Positions 23,553 to 35,289 are shown, counted from the stretch's first letter. The stretch: DNA of 64,000 bases from Branchiostoma floridae (GCF_000003815.2 NC_049993.1:822575-886574); one strand, 5' to 3'. The notes: a model not told the origin generated them from the letters alone. Program-made: numbers and translations.

Positions 23553-25580
23553 GTCAACACACGAAGGAGGCGGAACCCCTGTACAAGTTGGGCGAGGTCT
23601 ATCTGAAGAGAGGAATCCAGTCAAAAGACGGGGGTTATTTCACCAAGGCTGCAGCACTCTGCAATGCAGCACTGGTAAGGTCAAGGAGAGACAAGATAGA
23701 GGAAAAAATCAAGGAAATAACTCGAACATTTGTTTTGGAAGTCCTGAAGATAGAACAGAAGGTAGACACTAATAATGCAGAGAAACACAAACTGCTGTTG
23801 AAAGCTGATAGGGACTATGTACAAAAAGAGATCAAAAGAATAGTTAGATCCATATAGCCTTGATGACGAGGACCCAAAGATAAAAGAAGTAGAGATGAAG
23901 AGAGCAGAAGCGATCAAAGCATTGTTTCAGACAATTGTTGATCAGCGTAAAACGTTCATAGCTTACCTTGTAGTTGAGTGCGTAGAGGTAATGGGTCCCC
24001 CTCCCTGTAAATACGCCATGATAGGTCTGGGTTCACAAGCCACAGGATTGGTAACACCATACTCTGAACTGGAATTCGCCATTTTGGTAGAGCAGGAAAC
24101 CTAGCCGCCTGTTAACTATTTCCGCAATATCACTCATTATCTGCATCTTAAAGTGATCAATCTGGGAGAGACCATTCTCCCGGCAATGGGGATCAAGTCC
24201 CTCAATGATTTCTACTCAGACGACCCACTGGACAGCTGGTTTTATGACTAGGTAACACCACGCAGTTTTGCGTTCGATGGAGCCATGCCACATGCATGCA
24301 AAACTCCTTTGTGCAGGGGTAAAAACAGTACAGAAACAAGCGAACTCATCCGCACACCGAGCAATATGACCAACATATTGAAAGACGACCTTACTTTCCA
24401 TTTAAAGAAAGGCTACCATCTCGCTAGCATCTTCGATACAGCAATGTAAATGTTTCGCTGACAATGGCAACTACTTTTTTGGTTGATAATGTATCGACTT
24501 TTGAAACCCAGCCTTTTAATGCTAGACTACTTAATGTTAAGAAAGAAATATATCGGTTTTCGAGCCTTGCAGTGTTCTTTTGGGCGCTACTTCATAACAT
24601 ACAACCGACCACAATCTGGGAGACTATTCATAAGCTGAGATACAGTGGAGTCGCCACAATTGAGAACGCAAATCACTTGATTGTGATGGTCAGTATCTCA
24701 GCAGAGCTGAGGCTGCGCACGTACATGAACAATCATTGTCAGGTGGAAAACATGTCAGCCTTATCGCCATTGTCGACCAATACGTATACGGACATTCAGG
24801 AGAAATTGCAAAAAGTGTTTTACATCTCAAATACAAAACAGCTGATGAGATACTATTATACAGAGAGACCCCTGAAGCACTTCACAGCTTGTCGACCCTC
24901 ATCAGCCATTGAAAGAACCATCCATCTTCTTTGACAATTCGTCCGAGCCAAAAGCAGATGTATATGAAAGTTTGTGCGATTTCGAAAATTCTAAGACATA
25001 CTCTGAACAAAGGCTAAAAAGACTGGCAATAAAAATGTATTATTGCCATGACGACGATTGAGGGTACAACAATACAGCTCAAATCAGAAATAGACTGGAA
25101 CTTCCCTGTCGCAGTATCCCTGGCACAATATACTAGCCCACCGGTAACATAAACCTACAGCCAGCAGAAATGTACTATCCCCGGTACAGCACAATGGTCT
25201 GCCAGTGACCTAAACCTACAGCTGAGCACTACAGAAGTATTTCCTGTCTGCCTGTGGCGTATGGCTTGAACAAGCTCTAGAAAAGAAAATGTATCCTTCA
25301 TAACACAACATAACAACCAAGACAACGTGATCCATTGTGCAGAGTTCCCTGTCTAGTTTCAAAGGACAAGTTCCTCCAGGGAGCAAGTTTGACCTACATT
25401 CCACCATTGCATACCAGAGATACATCTGGAACAGATTTGGGGGGGAGGGCTTGCATACCCAGCATACTGCATTCCTGTGGAAATGCCTGTGCAATTCCTA
25501 GAATTTTTGCAGACTGAATGCAAAATATACCACTTGACGACTCCCCTGAGGCGTCGTCAAAAAATTGTCTTTTGAAATAT

Positions 25581-27246
25581 GGTGACAACACTGCGCACAG
25601 TGATGTTGCAGCTATACTTAGCAATCTGGCTTCCGCTTTAAAGGCTCTTGGTGATTACAATAAGGCTTGTACCTATTATGGACAAGCACTAACGATTAAT
25701 CGGACCATATATGGGGAGGGCACTGCACATCCTGATGTCGCCTTGTCGCTAGACAACTTGGGTAACTCCTGGAGAGACCTCGGTGATCACAGAAAGGCGG
25801 TTAGATATCATGAACAGTCACTGCAGATGAAGCGGAGTATATATGGTGAGGACACTGCACATCTTGACATCGCCGACTCGCTTAACAACTTGGGTAACAC
25901 ATGGGGCGACCAAGGTGAACACCGAAAGGCTGCCATCTATTATGATCAGTCACTAGAGATGATGAGGGGTATCTATGGTGAGGACACCGCACATCCTGAC
26001 ATCGCCGGCTCACTTCACAACTTGGGTTACTCATGGATAAACCTCGGTGATCACAAAAAAACGGTCAGCTATCATGAGAAATCACTACAGATGAGGCGGA
26101 GTGTCTATGGTGAGGGCACTGCACATCCTGACATCACCGCCTCACTTAACATTTTGGGTGAAGCCTGGCGAATCCTCGGTGATCACAGAAAGGCGGTCAG
26201 ATATCATAGTCAGGCACTGCAGATGAAGCGAAGTATCTATGGTGAGGACACTGCTCATCCTAACATCGCCGCCTCACTCAACAACTTGGGTAACACCTGG
26301 GGCGACCTTGGCGATCACAGAAGGGCAGCCAGCTATTATGAAAAATCTCTTCAGATGAGGCGGATTATCTATGGCAAGGACACTGAACATGTTGACATCG
26401 CGACCTCACTTAACAACTTGGGTAACACCTGGAGCAACCTTGGTAATCACAGAAAGGGGATCAGCTACTTTGAACAGTCACTACAGATGTACCGGAGTAT
26501 GTATGGTGCGGACACTGCACATCCTAGCATCGCCAAATTACTTAACAACTTGGGTGAAGCCTGGCGAAATCTTGGTGATTACAGAAAGGCGGTTAACTAT
26601 CATGAACAGGCACTACAGATGAGTAGGAGTAACTATAAAAATGACACTGCACATCCTAGCTGACATAGCCAGATCGCTTACCAGCTTGGGTTCCACCTGG
26701 CTTCACCTCGGTGACCACCAAAAGTTTGTTATGTATTTTAAGCAGTCACTAGAGATGAATTGGGCTATCTATGGTGAGGACACTGCACATCCTGACATCG
26801 CCAACTTACTTCACAACTTGGGTGAAGCCTGGAGAAATCTTGGTGATTACAGAAAGGCGGTTAGCTACCATAAACAGTCCCCACAGATGAGGCAGGGTAT
26901 CTATGGTAAGGACTCTGCACATCCTGACATCACCACCTCATTCAACAACTTGGGTACCACCTGGGGCGACCTCGGTGATCACAGAAAGGCAATCAGCTAT
27001 TATGAACAGTCACTACAGATGAACCGTATTATCTATGGTGAGAACACTGCACATCCTAACATAGCTGCCTCACTTAACAACTTGGGGGGTGCCTGTGGGA
27101 ATCTTGGTGATTACAGAAAGGCGGTAAGCTATTTCGAACAGGCACTATTGATTTATCGCAATATCTACCATGAGAACACCTCACATCCTGACATTGTAAA
27201 ATGCGTTAACAATTTGAGCGTGGCCTGGAGAAATCTCGGTGATAAA
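25581..27246 (+). repeat. 132-bp coding tandem repeat (13 TPR-like units)
   Basis: Twelve complete units and a partial one, each 44 codons with the frame YGEDTAHPDIA..LNNLG.. and LGDHRKAVSYHEQSLQM. The 44-residue period and the NLG...G/A...A pattern fit the kinesin-light-chain/nephrocystin-3 type of TPR. Units resemble one another strongly at DNA level, which suggests recent unit exchange. Longest open stretches: 25518-26663 (the ATG there is not the ancestral start) and 26641-27276, out of frame with each other. Confidence 0.9.
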
Positions 27247-27795
27247 GGTTGCCATGAACTATCTTCAACTAAGTAAAGAAATGAAAAAAAAAATGATTAT
27301 TACAACTAAATATCAGTAATTCGCATCAAACCTTCCTAACAAAATCTAGCTCTAAATGACCACCCCTATACTTATAGTAATGCAGCATTTTGCAAAAAGT
27401 TGAGACTCTGTTCCTTCATATTAGTGGACTCTATGATAGATTATGACATGAAAGTTATATTTTATATTACTGAAATTTGGTCGCTTTACAGGATGATTTC
27501 CATTGTGATTGCAGAAAGGTCATTTAGTATCTTCAACTAAGCGAAAAAAATTAAACAGATTATTACTGTAACAACTTCAGATCAGTTATTATGTATCACC
27601 AAACCGCCCAACCCAAAGAAGCTGTAAATTACATCTCCCATGAAGGGATAATTTCATTATACAACATTTCGCAAAGGTATTGGATAAGATAGAAAAGTCA
27701 TGACCGTCACATTAGTGGGTACCATATGATAGATTGTGAAATAAAAGTTATGAGTATTACATTACTTTATTTTTGTTGCTTTACAGGATGATTTT
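27240..27795. repeat. Diverged tandem duplication of about 270 bp after the TPR exon
   Basis: The order CTTCAACTAAG, GATTATTAC, ATTAGTGG, ATGATAGATT, AAAGTTAT, GCTTTACAGGATGATTT occurs at 27260-27500 and again at 27530-27795. Each half ends in an acceptor-like TTTACAG, suggesting duplicated 3' intron or exon ends of a TPR-type gene. Confidence 0.55.
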
Positions 27796-28204
27796 TTGTG
27801 ATGGATATTGCTCCGTCAGGTTTGGTCGATGATCAGTTTGTTTTAAGCTTGTTGTGTACGTCTGTTGTTGTCCGCGACGAAAGACTGTACAAGGCGAAAT
27901 CAATAAGTTTGCAGCCTCACACACAAATAATGTACTCAACTCAAACTTCGAAGGGAATTTTTATCGATGTTAACAGTGTCTTTGTATATTTTATGTAATA
28001 CATGACCCTCGCAGTTCTGTTCAAATTTCATTCTTATTGTTGTCGCAACTTACCTACTGATTTTCAAAATGACGTCGACTGAAAAGTTGTAACGATTACA
28101 TTTATTTGAAATTTGATAGAATTAATAGAATACTGTATACTATTTATGATGCCCCTGAAAGAGTTGAGCGCCTAGTTTTTGTGTCTGGGCCAGCACGTAT
28201 TGAT

Positions 28205-28430
28205 CTGATCCATTGTGGTCTGCACGCCACGCCTGGCCGTGAGCCGGTTGCGTGCAGCGTTCGTTGCGCAAGTGGTAAGTGAGCGGCCGATGCGGATCTG
28301 GATATCAGGATATATTCTCCTGTACGTGCTTACAACGTACAATCTCTGTGTGATTGCAGACGTTTTGGCACGTAGACACCACGCAGTTGCAAGTACGGCG
28401 GGTTGTGCCCTTAGCTTAAAGGACGGTCGA
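28205..28430 (+). repeat. Dispersed repeat shared with 49250-49670
   Basis: CACGCCTGGCCGTGAGC, GGTTGCGTGC, CGCAAGTGGTRAGT, TCTCTGTGTGATTGC, GCACGTAGACAC and TAGGTTGTGCC-like motifs occur in the same order in both places. The second copy has about 250 extra bases inside. Not recognised as a named family. Confidence 0.6.
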
Positions 28431-28449
28431 TTGCATCAGTATATTACTT

Positions 28450-29190
28450 AGTTGATGGAACGTTTAAATAAAGCTATATTTTAAACATGATATGGGGATT
28501 CATTCTACCGACTCACTGTTCACCTACATACCACAATCAAAACCTTCAGCACAAACACACACGTCCTAACACAAACAAACAATGACAACATCCACCCACA
28601 ACACCGCCACCCATTCCACAGAGGCATGAGGTCTTTCGAAACTGTGATCGGAATTTTTCTCAGCGCTTGTTTATTTGTGTTTTTTTTTTTAAATTATGGA
28701 AGTCTAATATTAACAATATATTAGCGAGTGCTGCCTCACCTACAACTTCCTAACATTGAGCTTGATTTTCTAAGCTTCAACCTTTACCTTTATATCTCAA
28801 TATTTGCATGACATACCGACAAGTCAAATAGCATCCCAGTTCTCCTGTAATTGTACAGATGTAATATACATATCGTATACTAAAAAAATGCACATACACA
28901 CAATAAAAGTACTATTCCTTCACGGTTGTGAGAAGGGTATGTTGCATTTACTTGAAGTAGAATGCTTACATTTTGACTTGTTCTTCATTGTTTATTTGAA
29001 CATAAAAGAGAAAAAATGTTGAAAGAGGCAAAAGAATATCCATGGGAAAGGAGAATCCTGCACTGATTATCGAATGTTTCCCCTTTAACTGTGATTAATC
29101 ACTTATGTTCAAGAAAATTACACCTCATTACAATAGACATTTATCAAGTAAACAATGTCAAATAACAAATAAATCATAGACTGTTAAGGT
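28450..29190. other. AT-rich non-coding stretch
   Basis: No gene seen on either strand; a T run lies at 28680. Confidence 0.35.
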
Positions 29191-29640
29191 GGGGTCACAA
29201 CTGCGTATATCTTTAAGCCGTATGAGTTCCGTTTTGACATTTTTTCGACATTTTTACTAATTTCTTCAATACGCGGACGCACGCACAAGTCGCAGCTCAA
29301 ACGGATCTGAATCGTTTTTAGAAAGTTTCACGTGCGCAGGCAAACGAAAATATACGCCCAGTTCGCCTGATAGTTTTGGACATGCACAAAACTATCATTC
29401 GTACGCAGTTTGGTGGCCAAAACGTTATGGATGCGCAATAAAGTGGTCCCACGTCGGTCGATTGCGCTATGAATACGCTACATATTTGCGCTTTATACGC
29501 GGGTATTGCGAGTACATAGCGTACTTACGGCGCAGACACAACGCACCATGAGCGACCGTATAACGAATGCACACATAGACCACGATTTAGTACCGTACGT
29601 TCTGCGATCGGGTTGCGCATACTACGCGTACTGAAAGCGT
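29191..29640. other. CpG- and CGTA-rich block, probable decayed mobile element
   Basis: Starts TTAAGGTGGGGTCACAACTG and is dense in TACGC/GCGTA motifs, unlike its AT-rich flanks. I could not find a matching right end. Confidence 0.35.
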
Positions 29641-29845
29641 GATCGACACACACTCCAGATTTGGAATAAATACGAAGGTGCATCTGACTTCAGACAAAAA
29701 AATAATAATCTCAAGATGGCAGATCCAGGCCAGGACCGACGAATATGTACCGGGGGCATGGAGAGATGGTCACAACTTGCAGGACATCATGAATGGAACT
29801 GGTCCCAACAGAGCCTCTAGGGAAGGGAAGATGTAAAGGAACGGA

Positions 29846-30075
29846 CAGTGGAGTTTTTCGACTCTTTCTTCCTCTCGAAAAGTAGAGTTTTCCGGCTCTT
29901 CCTAGTTCTTGAAAAGTGGAGTTTTCCCGCTTTCTCTACCTTTTGAAAAGTGGAGTTTTACGACTCTTTCTACCGCTTGAAAAGTGGAATCTTTTGACTC
30001 TACCTCTTGAAAAGTGGAGTCTTCCGAATCTTTATACCTCTTGAAAAGTGGAGTCTTTGTATTCTTTTTACCTCT
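29846..30075. repeat. Minisatellite, about 40-bp unit, six copies
   Basis: Units contain CTTGAAAAGTGGAGT and CGACTCTTTCTACC in alternation, with 10-25 percent divergence. Confidence 0.85.
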
Positions 30076-30397
30076 GATATGTGTGTTTCTACATTGTCGC
30101 TTCTATTCTGTGATGCCTTTTACATTGTAAATTTATTTTCAAATACATTAAAGTCTTCGCTTGCAAGTTGAACTGGGGTTCCCGTCGGGTTTCAAAACTC
30201 CTATTCTTCGCTGCTCGGAATGTGTATTGGAATACTAGTATTATTCAGTATGAAAGTTTTCAGAAAAGAAAATTGAGTCTTCGGACAGACTCTGAAAAGT
30301 TGTTTTGTCTTACTACCACAACAAAAATGAAGAGCTCTCAGGTATGTTTTGTAGTCATGTTGGCTTTTTTTGCTGACACCTCAGGGGCTGGCCTTAA

Positions 30398-30556
30398 TCA
30401 AGTGTATGTCAGAGGCGCTTGACAGATAAACCTGTGCCGGAAATGACAGCAAGTGTCACCCCACATGGGATAACCAGGGCGGCCTGACCGGTACGTCACG
30501 CATAAGTTCCTAATATGGGTCCATCTGCGGTCATCTGGCTCCCCTGGATTCCATCC
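30398..30556 (-). CDS. C-type lectin domain, last exon (orphan)
   Basis: Minus strand: acceptor GCTTCAACAG ends at 30557, then GWNPGEPDDRRW, LCVTYRSGRPG, MWGDTCCHFRHRFICQ and a TGA at 30398-30400. This is the last third of a C-type lectin domain with a GEPD sugar-specificity-like motif (compare EPN/QPD) and WGD in place of WND before the Cys pair. Upstream exons should lie at higher coordinates on the minus strand, but none is convincing. It may be a fragment of a rearranged lectin gene. Confidence 0.6.
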   Translation of the reverse strand, partial: GWNPGEPDDRRWTHIRNLCVTYRSGRPGYPMWGDTCCHFRHRFICQAPLTYT

Positions 30557-30559
30557 CTG

Positions 30560-31700
30560 TTGAAGCATAATGATACAACTGTTCAGAAATGGTTTTGGTA
30601 TGGCAAAGTGAAATTTCAAAATAAGATTTTCCAAAATATTACCATCTCTGTAATTAGTTATGTAGTTCTATTCTTATAATCGAACATACATTTCTATTAA
30701 AGTATGTTATTTGTCTGTCAAAATTCAAGGTCAATATAGCTGTCTCAAATTAGTGGGTAGTGCACAAAAATTTCAAACACTTCGTAGCTTTTCAAACTTG
30801 ATATCATTGGATAGATCGACCTGATAAAATTCACAAAATCACAACAGCAGTACAGAAACATTTCCACCTATGACCTCTCTCAAATTATTTCGATATTGGA
30901 TAACGTTTATGTTGTCTCATGTACCACGCTTATACAACATTAGAAAAATATGAAATAAACATGTATATTTCATCAAACTCTTGCATTAGTCATTAAATAC
31001 AACATGATTGATTTTGGAGTAAGGCATATTCTGTTTGTTGTTCTTAAATATCAAATTGTTTTGACATTTGTTACATCTACTCTGCACTCCTTTTTGTTGC
31101 CGACATCTTATGTGCTACCGATGATTTTTCATAATCACTTAAACTGCATGAACTTTCCACCAGACAATTTGTTGCGTGGGCGAGGAGTTCTCTTGGTCCA
31201 GGTTGGTTCCAGTATTCTGGTCTCTGTTACTCGACAGGCGATGGCCACACAGGGAGGTATTCAAATTGGGATATCGTCTCCATCTGGAAACGGACACACA
31301 GGTATGTTTTCGTTTTACTGAGTTGTTTTAACTATAATCCGATCGTATGGGTCACCAGGCGTATATTAATATCTGCCATATCAACATTTTTCATTAGAAA
31401 ATATAATTTACCTCTTTGAGTTTGTATACATGCTTTACCACCTCTTATAAATTTTCACCAAGGTTAGCCAATTGCTGTATGAGCTATACTTCAAAGTTTG
31501 TGAATGGTTCGACGGGGTCAAAAATATGCCTATGTGCAAAATAAAATGGGGTGGATAAGGACTATATCGGTCAGATTCGTCATAAAAATGTATCGGTCGG
31601 ATGAGGGTTTATAATTTTTTTCACAACGCTAAAGACAAAGCAGGTGCTTGAGCAAATTTTTAAGCTTCCATTTACACGCTTGAGACAATATATCATATAT
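30560..31700. other. AT-rich stretch, no supported gene
   Basis: A possible plus-strand lectin-like start (GWFQYSGLCY near 31201-31230, donor-like ACAG|GTATG at 31302) is too short to call. Otherwise nothing seen. Confidence 0.3.
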
Positions 31701-31986
31701 AACTGCAGAGTAGGTCCTATGGGATAGACATGATAGGTGCACAGTTAACATAACTTTCCTCATCCCCACCTCAGATTAGGTTCCGTGGAATGGGAAGTGT
31801 GAGCATAGCTTTCCTCCTACATCCCCCCCCCACCCACCGAGTGTGTCCCATGGGATGGGACTGATAGGTGCACAGTGAACATAACTTTCCTCCCCCCTCT
31901 CAGAATAGGTCCCATGGGATAAAGCTGACGGGTGCACAGTGAACATACCCCCCCCCCCCCTCAGAGCAGGTTCCATGGAATGGGAC

Positions 31987-33377
31987 TACAGTCAAACCTG
32001 TATAAGAAGACCACTCAAGGGACCCAGCAAAAGTGGTCTTCTTACATAGGTGGTCTTTATACAGAAAAAAAACATGGCGGCAATAAAGAAACTGACAAGT
32101 CAGAACATCGACAATTTATGCATGTCTTTCTTATTATTTACAAGATAACACGATGTTATATAATGCTAAAATTACGTATACTTATGTTATTCTTTGTATT
32201 GAAAAGTATTATAGCTGCAATGATATTTATAATAGATATATTATAAGAATGATTTGAAAAAGAAAAACGGTGGTAAATTCATCCGGCTTTTTGCAGCGTG
32301 CCGTGCCGGGGCTGGCATAATTTTTTCTCGCGGCCCTTATGTGACAACGAATAATTTGTAACTGAGGTATCACGCGGCTGGACGCCAGCACATCGTGCAC
32401 ATCCACGAACATTTCTACCCAAAACGTAATCGCTATGATCAGAAAATGTTGCAGGCTTCTTCTTTGCGGGAGTTTTGTTTTTGTGTGACGAGAAAAATGC
32501 GACATAATTTTCGGGGTAACGTTATATTTTGGAAACCCATGCTAACACTCAGCGCATTTTACGGCGGCTTCGTAACCCGAAATTACGCTAGAGACACCAT
32601 AAATTCACATATTAACGCATGTTTCCACGGAAAGTTCTTTTGATTATGCATTTTTAACTAGGATGGTGCAATATAATCGTGGAAAATAGCGTTCTTTTGC
32701 GTATGTCTTTGAAACAAGATGGCGTCGAGCTGGCAGCAAAGCTCCCATGATGCACCGCTCCAACCAATCAGAGCGCGAGTTTTCGGGGGATTCCCCGGCA
32801 TTATGTATTCAGTTGTTGTTGTTTTGGTAGTTTCAACCAATCAGAGGTGCGTATTTCCGACCTGCAGACGCCGCGATTCTGAACCGCGCTGTACCAAAAT
32901 ACGTATTTCTCGGGAAGAACAGCGGGTCACAATGTTTTATTATGACAGAAAATGCGTTTTTTTAGTTTATCTTCGAAAAGCCCGGTGAAACTAAACGCTT
33001 TCATGTCTTCTCCCTGGATATAATGGCATTTTAGCCTAAGATTCTCATCACGCTGCATGACGAAGCCACCGAAAATTTGTAGAGTGAAGTGCCGATCCAG
33101 AAATAATGAGAATGGGAGGGATCATAGTGGTAAATAATTTGTGTCAATTACGCTCATTTTTCGCCGTGAACATTAAAGTAGCGTGACAAAATTACATGCC
33201 GCGGCCGTTTTGGCAGTGTTTAGGTAACGTGCGGTCACCTTAAGTGGTGGTCGTGGTCGCGTTGGACAGTAGTCGTAATATACAGAAATCTTAATGTTTA
33301 CGTCTATGGGAAAATTCAAGGGACCGCTTTTCGTCGGTCGTAGTGGACAGTGGGTCGTTATGCACAGCTGGTCGGTA
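31987..33377. mobile_element. Insert within the minisatellite, probable DNA-element
   Basis: It interrupts a unit between GGGACT and CAGGTGCACAG. The left end CAGTCAAACCTGTATAAGAAGACCAC after TA resembles the ends of the element at 48617-49256, and GTCTTCTTACATAGGTGGTC folds back on it. I could not find a clean matching right end. The interior has no clear protein. Confidence 0.5.
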
Positions 33378-33688
33378 GGTCAGGTGCACAGTGAACATAA
33401 CTTTCCTCCTCCCGAAAGCCCCCCCCCCCCCCAGAGTAGGTTCCATGGGATGGGACTGACAGCTGGACAGTGAACATTACTTCCCTCTTCCCCATCAGAA
33501 TAGGTTCCATAGGATAGAGCTGACTGGTGCACAGTGAACATAACTTTCCCCCCACTCTCAGAATAGATTCCATAGGATAGAGCTGACAGGTGCACAGCGA
33601 ACATAACTTTCCTCCTCCCGAAAGCCCCCCCCTCTCATAGTAGGTTCCATGGGATGGGACTGGCAGGTGCACAGTGAACATAACTTTT

Positions 33689-34194
33689 AGTTTTTTTTTG
33701 TTATTTGTTCAGCTGTTTACAAACAGCCAGGGCTGCCCAACTAGGCTTAGGCTATTGTCAAGGGCTAACCCTGTACATACTCGCACATGTTCGCACACGA
33801 CGGGTTATACCGCCCCTTACGAGGTGACACACCCGCCCGGGTGAATGATGTAGATCACCATGTGGCTGATACGAGACAGAGGTTCGCCAGGCCTCCATCC
33901 GGGTGATTTGAAGTCAATCACCAACTCCCGACAGAATGATTTGCACTAACGCGCACCGCACCATCGCAGGTGTGGGGGTTCTTTAACGTGCATGGGGTGT
34001 GGCTCTCCCCATACACGGGACCTCCATTTGACGTCCTATCCGAGGGACGACTCATTTTTGACTTGAGTAAAGTGAGGAAAGTCGTGTTAAGTCCCTTTCT
34101 CAGGGGCACAAGACCGGCAACACGGCAGGAGGATTCGAACCGTTGACCTCTCGGTCACGGGCCAAATACACAACCACTGTGCTACGCGGCCCCA
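33689..34194 (-). mobile_element. tRNA-derived SINE, copy 1
   Basis: On the minus strand a tRNA-like head begins GGGGCCGCGTAGCACAGTGG (A box 34174-34185) with B box ACGGTTCGAATCC (34129-34141 region), then a body with CCGTGTATGGGGAGAGCC and CACGTTAAAGAACCC, and a 3' end CAGCTG...AAAAAAAA. About 506 bp. It sits inside the minisatellite and so is younger than that array's origin. A second copy lies at 37649-38030. Confidence 0.85.
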
Positions 34195-35035
34195 CATGAC
34201 TCCCCCCCCTCTCAGAATAGGTTCCATGGGATGGGACTGACAGGTGCACAGTGAACACAACTTTCCTCCCCCCCTCAGAATAGGTTCTATTGGATGGGAC
34301 TGGCCGGTGCATAGTAAACATTACTTCCCCCCCCCCCCTCAGAGTAGGTTCAATGGGATGGGACTGGCCGGTGCATAGTGAACATAACTCCCCCCCCCCC
34401 TCATAGTAGGTTCCACGGGATGGGACTGACAGGTGCACAGTGAACTCAACTTTCCTCCCCCCTCAGAATAGGTTCTATTGGGTGGGACTGACAGGTGCCC
34501 AGTAAACATTACTCCCCCCCCCCCAGAGTAGGTTCAATGGGATGGGACTGGCAGGTGCATAGTGAATATAACTTACCCCCCCCCCCCCCCCTCATAGTAG
34601 GTTCCACGGGATGGGACTGACAGGTGCACAGTGAACACAACTTCCTCTCCCCCCCTCAGAATAGGTTCTATGGGATGGGACTGACAGGTGCACAGTGAAC
34701 ACAACTTTCCTCCCCCCCCCCCTCAGAATAGGTTCTATTGGGTGGGACTGACAGGTGCACAGTGAACATTTCTTTCCTCCGCCCCCCTCAGAATAGGTTC
34801 CATGGGATGGGACTGACAGGTGCACAGTGAACATTTCTTTCCTCCCCCCCCCTCAGAATAGGTTCCATGGGATGGGACTGACAGGTGCACTGTGAACATT
34901 ATTTTTCTTCTCCTTTCCTCAGAGTAGGTTCCATGCAGTTTAGATGCAAATCATCTAATATCCATCAGCAACAACTCGAATTATGTTGTTTATAGTCAAA
35001 CGCACTTACGTACAAAGTTCCTAGGTGACCAGTAA

Positions 35036-35281
35036 AGGCCCCCTCTCACTTGACGTGCGGCACGCTTGCGGCATTGCTGCGTTCGTTCACTGCGGTACTG
35101 TTTTGTTATTTTCTCCGATTTGTTATAATTCAGATATTGCGCAATACGTAAAAGTGTGACATAGAAGACCACAAAATACACAACAAGTAAGAAAATTCGT
35201 TCTTTATCTCTGAAATTCGTTGAGCATCTTCCGAACGCAGCAATGCCGCAAGCGTGCCGCACGTCAAGTGAGAGGGGGCCT
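35036..35281. mobile_element. MITE with 50-bp perfect inverted repeats (Harbinger-like)
   Basis: Bases 35036-35085 and 35232-35281 are perfect reverse complements, starting AGGCCCCCTCTCACTTGACG. TAA lies on both sides (35033-35035 and 35282-35284), a 3-bp target duplication as in PIF/Harbinger elements. 246 bp, no coding capacity. A diverged one-ended relative lies near 56286-56420. Confidence 0.88.
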
Positions 35282-35289
35282 TAAGGAAG

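Larger units (their letters stand above)
21580..27276 (+). pseudogene. TPR-repeat protein with nucleotidyltransferase-like domain, decayed
   Basis: A member of an amphioxus-type TPR family. Exon 21580-21686 (acceptor TCTTCACAG, donor GTGAGT) encodes [20 protein letters not shown]. In phase 1 it joins an exon from 23553 (HTKEAEPLYKLGEVYLKRGI, KAAALCNAALVRSRR). Further parts are [17 protein letters not shown] with [12 protein letters not shown] (24001-24093), a GS...G...E/D pattern as in nucleotidyltransferase-fold domains, then [13 protein letters not shown] and [10 protein letters not shown] (24160-24430), [20 protein letters not shown] (24550-24610), and 13 TPR-like units (25581-27246). The coding path is interrupted many times: frameshift near 23850, TAG near 24102 and 24249, breaks near 24446, 24890, 25060-25300, 25440 and 26655. 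No 5' exon is seen before 21580, where the Penelope-like element lies. Function was probably protein-protein scaffolding; the enzyme role is unknown. Confidence 0.8.
31700..34945. repeat. 62-bp minisatellite in three blocks
   Basis: Units follow GGTTCCATGGGATGGGACTG then ACAGGTGCACAGTGAACATA then ACTTTCCTCCCCCCCTCAGAATA. Blocks: 31700-31986 (about 4.5 units), 33378-33688 (about 5) and 34196-34945 (about 12). The C run varies most. Long minus-strand reading frames across it are a by-product of the repeat. Confidence 0.9.

Noticed and set aside
25518-25520. ATG at 25518 as the true start of a TPR protein
   Set aside because: Family-like sequence continues upstream in other frames to 23553 and across an intron to 21580, so this ATG is inside a decayed gene.
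29639-29836. 65-codon frame (WQIQARTDEYVPGAWRDGHN)
   Set aside because: No recognised family, no splice context that I trust, and it borders a minisatellite. It may be a real small exon, but I cannot support it.
30327-30422. Signal-peptide-like MKSSQVCFVVMLAFFADTSG on the plus strand
   Set aside because: It overlaps the minus-strand lectin exon and stops after 32 codons. A short secreted-protein first exon (CAG|GTATGT donor) remains possible but unsupported.
31201-31310. Possible plus-strand lectin first exon (GWFQYSGLCY)
   Set aside because: One short motif, no matching next exon, and no clear acceptor phase.
33358-34834. Long minus-strand frames with repeated MFTVHLSVPSHGTYSEG
   Set aside because: They follow the 62-bp minisatellite and are interrupted by C-run length changes; no sign of a gene.
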